Assembly (NCBI GenBank): GCA_029641185.1
Contig: JAPWGK010000002.1
Span: 3,162,001 to 3,226,000, forward strand
Length of the DNA stretch: 64,000 nucleotides
Source: Pseudofabraea citricarpa
Taxonomy: Eukaryota > Ascomycota > Leotiomycetes > Helotiales > Dermateaceae
Direction of reading: 5' to 3'
The position numbers and the translations under genes were made by a program. Positions 56,201 through 64,000 of the stretch are shown here, in pieces. Each line of letters opens with the position of its first letter. Positions within the stretch are counted from its first letter, which is position 1. The notes beneath the pieces are model-generated. The model had not been told where the DNA came from, made no database searches, and saw only the letters and a list, made by a program, of their open reading frames with translations.

Positions 56201-58681
56201 GTTGTTGATGGGCTGCAGCGCTAAGAGGTAAGGTACCAATGTACCAAAGTACCAAGGTACCAACACCTTCTCGGCTCCACTCCACACAACCAACCATGAA
56301 CCATCATCCATCACAAGTTCACAACTTGCCTGCTCACCACTACCATCCATACCCAACACCTTGACACCTCAACATCTCAACACCACGCAGCACCGACTGT
56401 ACCTAACATCACCTCATGTCTCTTCGCACCGGCTGCCTTGATGCCTTTCATGCTCTGATACTGCGATGCCCTGATGCCCTGATGCCCTGATGCCCTGACG
56501 CCAATCCAGCCGAACCCAATCCTCACCTACGCCCCCCTCTTTCGTCGGAACTCGGCATCTGAGACTGTCTGTACCTGGATTCTTGCTCCTGTGGACATTA
56601 TCTACTCTCACTCATGTCTCCCGCCGGAAATACCACCTACAGCCGCTCCTCTCTCCATCGGATTACTCTACGAGATGCTTGCTCTCGTGCTCTGTCTGCA
56701 TCCTGGATCCTCGCCCTTACGCACATATCTACGGGCCCATGTCCCCAACTTTTCCAAGCCTGTGCCGTTTGAAAAACGGGTCGTGACTTGATTTGACAGG
56801 TCCCGTGGACGGCGGACCAAGATTTGCAGAGGTGATCTTTCGAAGCGAGCAGAGCTAGGTCTCAGGCGCTGCCGGATTCACTCAGGGTTGAAGGTTCGAC
56901 GTGAGAATTCACAAACCAAAAAGCCTCGGTGTGGTTCTTTAACGCACGAATCACCTCGGTGACAGGAAAAACAAGATGCCAGGTGCCAGGTACCAGGATG
57001 CCTCTCTGACGAGGAACACGAGAGGATTTCGCAGGTATGAACCTAGCACCACCACGACTGCTCTACTTCGTACATCGTGAGTCTAGGACTTTGACTTTCG
57101 CGTCTGTCCTCCACGCGTTCATGTAACGAGATTCGAAAATCCCTAGGTGGCAATGGTTGAACGGTTGAACTTTCTTTCTTAGCGATGCTAGCTAACGCTG
57201 GTGATATGCAACGTTGACCTGTCGCGGACTTTGGGAAGATGCGCAAATACCTTGATGGACCCTGAAGGGCTAAAGCTTCCCTCTCCTCTGACTCCTTGCC
57301 CCAAGTCCCCATGATTATTTCTGCATGGGTTAGGCGTTGACCAGAAAGTCAAAAGCACCGGTATTTTTCTCCATCCAACCAAGAAACGCATCAGCGTCAT
57401 CGAACATCAGGACCAAAACCCTCTCAGCCCGTCATGGCGTTACAGTAGCTAACGGCGAAGCTGATACAATACATTACATTCATCATTTAGCCTTTTTGTT
57501 CATCGGACTCTCAAGTCTAGACTGCAACCGCAAATGCCGATGTCTGAAGGAATATGCTTTGCCCGAGGCAGTCGTTGCACTGAAGCTTTGGGAAATCTAG
57601 GGGCTCCCGGACGCCGATGCGGCTCATAACGTTCGGTCCTCGGAAGCGGAGTGGTCTAAGGCTTTGAGAATATGCCTTCGGGGACTCACGGTATTGCTGT
57701 ACCGCGCGGGCGGCTGAAATGCAACGGACAATGTTCCGGCTGGTCGATGAAAAGGGGCAACTCGACCCTATCCTGGAAAACTTTGAATGCCACTCTCATT
57801 CCACCCTACCGGTTGTCGCAGGCCAAAGGTTTCTTCTTGAAATTCAAGACTGGCCCGAGTGCTTTTTGAAGAGATGAGTATGGGCCATCTACCGGTAGTA
57901 TGAATAGACCACATCGAGGCCCAAAGCTGGTGTCTCACGCATCGTTTGAACAGCATCAAGTCTCATTCGCAATACCGTCGTAGTTTGAAAGTGTTATTCG
58001 ACCGGAGCTGGCAGCCGACATGGTCTGTGAGAAGCCTGGATCTGATGAGTGAGGTTAAGTCAGATGACCTCGCTCAGTTGGTCGTACACATTTTTGCTGT
58101 TCTACACAGTTGACTCCATTTCAGAGACCAAGCTGTCTGTTCTTTATAGTAAGGGTTGAGGGGGGGCAATGTGGGCAAAAGTGCCTTCAAGTGTTGCCTC
58201 GGTAATATTACCAAAATGACTGGAATGCTGTTTTCTGTTCAAGTGACCGTTTGCGTCCAGAAGATAAGGATCGCCGGTAGCATACATCTTTATTTGAATG
58301 TAGAGATCTACATTGCTTGGGGGAAAGCCCTTTGCTCAAACCGTCTATGAACTTATCACTAATCTTTGCGATCTTCTTGGATCCAAAGCTAGAATCAAGC
58401 GGATGTCTTGAAATCCCTAGCATATCTCTAGATTGAGCATCATGGCCTGTCTTTATACCCTTATGCGATTGCCTTGTCAGCATTCTTCACCGAAAGATAA
58501 GCTTCCTCACCCTCTACCATCTAGCAACCAGAGTCAGTGCTATGCCTTGTTCATACCGACCTATTTTCCTTAGTTAGGCTCAGATAAGAGATGTACTTCG
58601 ACCGAATCCTCGACAGAAAAACAACAGCAATCTCTTATTTGAAGGAGTGCAAGTCACTCCCGGCCAGGCAAAATTCGAATC
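53279..58681. other. 5.4 kb gene-poor region
   Basis: I found no exon series or domain on either strand. It carries many short tandem repeats: CAGTCCA x4 (about 55630-55662), GTC x8 (about 55888-55913), GTACCAAN x4 (about 56231-56262) and CTGATGCC x5 (about 56461-56500). A 17-bp tRNA-D-arm-like stretch at 57646 is not part of a foldable tRNA. The first few hundred bases are the 3' flank of the small gene and the last few hundred the promoter of the receptor gene. Confidence 0.5.
56461..56503. repeat. 8-bp tandem repeat CTGATGCC
   Basis: About five head-to-tail units with one or two substitutions. The repeat is non-coding as far as can be seen. Confidence 0.8.
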
Positions 58682-60408
58682 ATGGAGCTCCTGCTCAGCA
58701 GAGCGATCTTGTCCGCACCATCATCGGCCTCTCAGATCCACACATTGAATATCGTGATCACAGTTGTTTCCGTATTTTCTATAATTGGTGCTGGATGTGA
58801 GTAAAGCAATTCATATCTAAATCTTTTTGCTGGCTACTGTGAGCTAGATAGGTTAGCTGGATTGCAGCTTTCAAGGCTCGTATTCATGATCTAGAAATAT
58901 ATATTTTCTATAACCAGGGTACTAACATTCGCTGTACTGTAGGGATCATCACGAGTTTCACAGTGAGTCGATGTTCCAAGGATATATTTCTGAAGTTGTC
59001 TTCGCCAACGTAAAAGGGCTGATAGAAAAACAGCTGTTCAAACCCCTCAGAACATTCCGTCATCAACTCATTCTGTAGGATCTCTGTTACACGTCCCCGA
59101 ATACCCAAGGCCGATTCTGACAAGCGACGAAATAGAGGCCTGGCACTGAGCGATTTTTGGATGGCAGTGAACTTCCTATCTGCTGCTGCGCGCCATCTGG
59201 ACAGCAATGGTCTTGGAGATGCCTCTACCAAACCGTTTTGTGATTTCAATGGTTTTATGGTCCAATTATTTGTCGTCCAGAGTGAGGATACCCCCAGAGG
59301 ATAATAAGCTTCGACCAATACTGATTTGCTATTTTGGTAGCTGATTACTGGGTCCTTACTATTGCAGTGTGTACGTACATGATTCTCGCCGATCTCAGCC
59401 ATCCTGCGACGTGGATCGAGAACCATAAAATTGTAATCTGGATTTTACCATGGTTTCTGTCTACCCTCAGTGCAACATTAGGTCTTGTTCTTGTAGGATA
59501 TGGGAATATCGGAGCCTGTTCGTCTTCCAAAGCATCCTTTTCTAACCGCTTTTTTCCTTTTGAGATACTAACATGGGAGATAATATTTATAGGGTGTTGG
59601 TTTACCAATGACAGGATTCGTTTGTTCGTCAATTTCATTCCGAGATGGCTTATTGTTATTATTATTGTATTTCTCTACGTGCGTTTATATTTTCTGATCC
59701 GCAAAGCCCAGAAAAAGTTCGTGACTGTGGGTGATCAAGAAGTTGGTAGTACGTATTCAGCCTACTTTGTTCTTTATTATCTACCAAGGTATATATAGAC
59801 TTCTGACCTAGTTTCTCTTTTCGCATAGGTTGGCAGACCGAATCATCCACCGTTCCAGCCATAGCCTCGACAAATTCCACACGACAATCACGTCGTTTGA
59901 CTCAGATCTCGCTTGCTACTGATGAAGCCAGCGGATGTGTAGGAAATCCTGTAACGCATGTTCGAATTGGTGGTGGTTCATCATCCCCGCGTCTCCGTCG
60001 CGTAACTATGCCTACTCTCTTACCATGCCTATATCATCAGCTAAGAGCGTGTCGCATATAGATCTCTTACCGCATGATGACTTACCCACTCGTGTATATC
60101 TTGATATGGATCATCCCTACTTCGATCCGTCTGTATCAGACATCGACGGGGAAGAAAGCACCCTTTACGATTGCGACTGTTGATAAGGTAAATCATCCTC
60201 TGTTGTTTTATTCGTGATCAGTGTTAGTACACAATTGAATTTGAGATGAGAGTGCTGCTAACGACTATTCTGTGTCGTGTAGGCTTGTATCGTCTTTCAG
60301 GGACTCGCTGATGCTGTGGTGTATGGGTTTAACGAAAATACCTGGAACCTTTGGCGAGAAGCGTTTGGTTGGAGAAGGGAAAGGAGCAGAGGCCACATGA
60401 TTAAATAG
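58682..60408 (+). CDS. cAMP-receptor-like GPCR (Git3/CAR type), nine exons
   Basis: Plasma-membrane G-protein-coupled receptor of about 358 residues, of the fungal family related to Dictyostelium cAMP receptors and glucose sensor Git3. Exons in phase: 58682-58796, 58943-58962 (20 nt), 59034-59074, 59136-59281, 59341-59517, 59593-59745, 59829-60001, 60062-60187, 60283-60408. Landmarks: helix 1 IVITVVSVFSIIGAG; FRHQLILGLALSDFWMAVNFLSAA; DYWVLTIAVCTYMILAD; IVIWILPWFLSTL; GYGNIGAWCWFTNDRIRL; PRWLIVIIIVFLYVRLYFLI; a Ser/Thr-rich third loop; RRISYRMMTYPLVYILIW; helix 7 ACIVFQGLADAVVYGFNE. The GAWCW junction appears only after removing a 75-nt, stop-free, frame-neutral intron (59518-59592, TACTAAC branch). 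An alternative donor at 59749 changes one residue position. The ligand is unknown; signalling through G-alpha and cAMP is inferred. Confidence 0.85.
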
Positions 60409-62465
60409 ACGGGCGAGGACGAAGAAAGAAATGAAGTAGGTGGGGATGGATGCATTCTAGGCCTGCATTGGTGATGCTATCGGAGGTATAGATGGATCTT
60501 AGCGCAAGGATATAATAAATGTGATAGAAGGAACACCTTTGGTGGTATGTACTATTAATAATAAGAATTATGGCTGGCTTTCTGATTAGGCGATCTTGTG
60601 GGGACAATGAGTGAGAGGTGATTTGAATCAGTCTAAATAGTAAACCTTCCGTTGAAAAGGTACCCGAACACCAATGTCAGAAATGAATTGGGTGCTAAGG
60701 GGACAGGAGTTCTCTGGACCACAAACAAGTACAGCCATATAAACCCAACGCTAGTATTGCTACGTAAAGATTATACATATTATTAAACGTTCATATTGGT
60801 TTGGGATGCCCTTTCTACTACTACATAAAAAGGATGGTGGGTTTCGTCACATATTAGAACTCAAGATACTATACCTAGAGAAGCTCTGTCATGTGTAACT
60901 GTACAAGATATTGACCCTTCAACGCTAACGGGGTTCGTCTTGATCTATCCTCACTCAAACCATGATCTTATCACGAGCAAGTGTAAATGTAGCACATGTG
61001 CCTTTTGCCCCTAGAGCGAATATTGTCTTGGCAATGAGATCTACTTCAAGTCGCCTTTGAACGGAGTCTCGACCGCCAACGGCAGTGATATCATAGACTC
61101 TCGACTTGAAAATCTGTAAAGGAAGGGGGTCTCCTTATAAGGAAAGCAGCATTCATGTGATTGTAAGAGAATATATTTCTTGCGACTTTGCATTGAAAGG
61201 TCTACTCTCACAACTGAAATTGCGCCCGCTTGGAATATTGGGAGTAAAGTCTGGAGTCTAACTCTCGCTCAAAGGCATCTCGATAAAAATATAAAATAAA
61301 ATATATACGAGTAGCAATGGTTGAATGACATCAAGAAAACACGTAGGATTCACTTTGATATCGGTTCAGTAAGTAAAATCCTTTGGGTCAAAGGTCGTCA
61401 ACGATATCCCACCACATGTGGACATACATACCTCTTCCAGCCCCCCGGGACCAGAAGCTAGCCAATACCAGTTGATATAAAAGGAATGACAATGTCAAGG
61501 TCAAGGAGATGCACGACACGATCCACTTATTGTATTAACGCAATACCCACATCGGGGTCCGTTAGAGTTCTACAGCATGGCTCTCGGGATTCCGAGCAGA
61601 GCCCGAGGCTCAAAGAGCGACATAGAGACATGGCCATCGTCATCTTACAAACTCAGAAGCCCCTGAATCCTGATCAAATGACCTCTAGACGAAAAGAAAA
61701 AGGAAGACGAAGAGATTGCACATGGTTGAGTCACCGTTTGTCTCTGTCAATCTAAGAATAGTGGAGAGGAGGCAGAGAGAGAGAGGGAGAGAGCATCGGG
61801 CGAAATCGCGAGGCGTCGCATAATCCGGCTTCAGCCGAACCTTGAAGCGAAAACGGGGGATGACTATGACTATCCAGGATTACTTACTCTGTCTGCTGTA
61901 TTATTGGCGTAAGGCTGAGTGTCTTAGTGGTAGTGTACGAGGTAAGCGGCTGTTAGTAATCGTGCAAGCATCTTTCAACTGGTACTTGCTCACTTTTTCA
62001 TCGCCGACTCGGTACCGCCATGGTAGTCCCCGAGAGAGATGGCTGATACCGAGAGGGCGAGAGGGCGAGAGGGCGATGGCCCAGCCAGGAACCTATGTAC
62101 GGTATACAGGATACCTACTGTAGCATTCTGCGGGATCCGGATAGCAAAGGAAGTACGAGGGCCATGCCTGTCTGACTGTCTGATTCCAGCTGGGCTCCTG
62201 TTGTCAAGTGGCACCGCAAGCATCTTCAGCCGTACTGTATAAAGAAGGCATAAGGTACACACGCTCACCAGCTTGTCCCTTTCCCAGGCAGCTAAGCTAC
62301 TTTTTCTCTCCAACCTTTGCTACACACCAAACATCTATCTTTCTTCTCCTATACCACTCTATCTTCCTCAACCCCCTCTTCCCCTCTTCCCCTCTTCCCC
62401 TCTTCCTCTCTTCCCCATCTACAACCCGGATACACACCTACTATTATTGCATATCAGTCACCACC
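60409..62465. promoter_or_regulatory. 2 kb upstream of alternative oxidase
   Basis: No gene is seen. A perfect CGG-N6-CCG inverted site lies at 61826-61837, of the kind bound by zinc-cluster regulators. GA-rich runs occur at about 61766-61795 and GAGGGCGA x3 at about 62053-62077. A TATA-like TGTATAAAG lies at about 62236-62244. A CCCCTCTT repeat of about four units (62370-62418) forms a pyrimidine tract just before the leader and start codon. Confidence 0.5.
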
Positions 62466-63665
62466 ATGTATGCAACGCGAGCCTCAATATCGACGAGGCT
62501 ACCACTGGCCAAACAGACTGCCGCTCAGCTCTCCAAGACCGTCTCACACTACACCTTCCCGACGTGTACGGCAGCAACCCTCCCGCGGACACCTCTCGCA
62601 CAATCCAGACGCCAATTCTCCTCAACCCCACAGACACGCCTACGTGATTACTTCCCAGAACCAGAACACAAGCATGCGATCCGCAAGACTGAAGCCGCGT
62701 GGCCGCATCCAGAGTACGTCTCCGTCCGATCTGCACCCAAGCACGCACAGCTACTTACGGACCCCACAGGTACACCGCTGAGGATATGAAGAAGAAGATC
62801 TACTTCGCCCACCGCGAGCCCAAGGACTTCTCGGATCGGATCGCCCTACTAATGGTGCGCCTACTGCGCTGGGGAACTGACATGGCCACGGGATACAAGC
62901 ACCACGTAGATGTCCCTAAGAAAGCCGGGGATAGTGATGCCGTGGCAGGGACCAAACCTTACGCCATGAGCGAGCCCAAGTGGCTAATTCGATTTGTGTT
63001 CCTTGAATCTGTGGCAGGTGTTCCCGGCATGGTTGCGGGAATGCTGCGACACCTGCATAGCCTGCGTCGGATGAAGCGAGACAACGGATGGATTGAGACA
63101 CTGCTCGAAGAGGCGTACAACGAGCGTATGCATCTCCTCACTTTCCTGAAGATGGCTGAGCCAGGCTGGTTCATGCGTTTCATGATCCTCGGTGCCCAGG
63201 GCGTCTTCTTCAATAGCATGTTCTTGTCATATCTGATCTCACCACGGACATGTCACCGCTTCGTCGGCTATCTAGAGGAGGAAGCCGTTCTGACATACAC
63301 ACTGGCCATCCAGGACCTTGAGAATGGCAAGCTACCCAAGTGGTCAGATCCTGCTTTCAGAGTGCCAGATCTGGCTGTGAACTATTGGAATATGCCCGAA
63401 GGACATCGTACAATGAAGGATCTCTTACTCTACATTCGAGCCGATGAGGCGAAGCATAGGTATGTCTACAGCCAAGAGTTAATCTACCAAACATGCAAAA
63501 GCTAACCAGGTTACCAGGGAGGTGAACCATACTCTTGGCAATCTTCAGCAGAAAGAAGACCCCAACCCGTTTGTCTCATCATACAAGAATGACACGAAAC
63601 CTCATCCATCCAAGGGCATCGAGAACATTAAACCCACTGGATGGGAAAGAGAAGAAGTTATTTGA
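62466..63665 (+). CDS. aox1: Mitochondrial alternative oxidase
   Basis: Inner-membrane di-iron ubiquinol oxidase that transfers electrons from ubiquinol to oxygen without pumping protons. Exons 62466-62713, 62770-63459 and 63518-63665 give 361 residues, the usual length. The first ~60 residues are a basic, Ser/Thr-rich presequence ([18 protein letters not shown] .. RRQFSST). All four iron-ligand motifs are present: FLES in [27 protein letters not shown] and RADEAKHR. The last exon starts within the codon for the final Arg of that motif and adds EVNHTLGNL, placing the last conserved His. The monotopic hydrophobic helices [15 protein letters not shown] and [20 protein letters not shown] fit membrane insertion. 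Fungal enzymes are typically induced by respiratory inhibitors through zinc-cluster factors; an upstream CGG-N6-CCG site is noted separately. Confidence 0.96.
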
Positions 63666-64000
63666 ATCCTTTCTTTAACCTGATTCTTTTATGGAGTTTA
63701 TAATAGGGAAAATGGGCCGGCAGGAAAGATGTACCGGCGAAAACGCCACTCATGTACAACTATGATACCAGCTTTACTTTCGACTTTCTTTTGTTTTCCG
63801 GGGGGCATGAGCGCTGAGAATAGCCAGGCGTTTTAAGACTTGGTCCGAGGGAACTTGTGTAGACTTTATCATGTAAACTTTTGTTAATTACACAGCGAAG
63901 AATGTAATCTTGCCCACATCCTAAATAATCAGAACCTGATGACAAGCATCATGTAAAGTGGCTAATTCGCCTCCTTGAATGCAATGTACAAAAGAAATGC
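63666..64000. other. 3' flank of alternative oxidase
   Basis: No gene is seen in the last 335 bp. It presumably includes the polyadenylation region. Confidence 0.5.

Noticed and set aside
57646..57662. tRNA D-arm-like sequence GCGGAGTGGTCTAAGGC
   Set aside because: No matching anticodon stem, T-arm or acceptor stem can be folded around it.

Overview
This window is nuclear DNA of a filamentous ascomycete (Pezizomycotina). Genes are broken by short GT..AG introns (mostly 48-80 nt, with CTRAY-like branch points), there are no operons or Shine-Dalgarno sites, and the protein families are typical of moulds: PTH11-like rhodopsin-fold receptor, CFEM and Kre9/Knh1 GPI proteins, Zn2Cys6 and NUC-1-type regulators, alternative oxidase. 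A leotiomycete-like origin fits the flavour of several proteins, but that is a guess. I found no rRNA, convincing tRNA, transposase or viral sequence. All gene models were assembled by hand from splice signals, phase agreement and protein-family continuity.

Layout. 0.2-2.3 kb: NUC-1/Pho4-type bHLH regulator, then 5 kb without a clear gene that holds a decayed ~80-bp satellite (3.2-4.3 kb). 7.4-8.1 kb: small Myb/SANT-like protein. 10.3-13.9 kb: PTH11-like seven-helix membrane protein and a fungal F-box/2EXR-like protein. 15.6-18.3 kb, minus strand: PLAC8 Cys-rich protein and a BTB protein with a Cys cluster. 19.5-24 kb: small mitochondrial repeat protein (+), Kre9/Knh1-like GPI wall protein (-), ToxD/LovC-like enoyl reductase (-). 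25.8-32.4 kb: a giant low-complexity protein of about 2,125 residues with roughly 20 tryptophan-glycine modules. 33.9-35.4 kb: DUF3445 haem oxygenase-like protein. 37.5-40.8 kb: eight-exon Zn2Cys6 regulator. 41.8-46.4 kb: peroxisomal 2,4-dienoyl-CoA reductase (-), Atg33-like protein (+), MFS transporter (-). 47.7-48.3 kb: CFEM protein. 48.3-58.7 kb: gene-poor and rich in microsatellites, with one very small Cys-rich gene of 52 residues at 53.1 kb. 58.7-60.4 kb: nine-exon cAMP-receptor-like GPCR. 62.5-63.7 kb: mitochondrial alternative oxidase.

How the genes relate. There is no biosynthetic gene cluster: the enoyl reductase has no polyketide synthase beside it. Themes recur rather than form a pathway: nutrient and surface sensing (NUC-1-like factor, PTH11-like protein, GPCR), organelle and stress metabolism (alternative oxidase, Atg33-like protein, peroxisomal reductase, small mitochondrial protein) and cell surface (CFEM, Kre9/Knh1). 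The most interesting items are the WG-repeat giant protein, whose modules resemble Argonaute-binding GW platforms; the reductase whose peroxisomal SKL signal appears only after its last intron is spliced; the 52-residue Cys-rich gene; the receptor hidden by a 20-nt microexon and a frame-neutral intron; and the decayed satellite. At least four introns are multiples of three, so simple ORF reading either runs through them or, in the first gene, breaks on a stop codon inside the intron.
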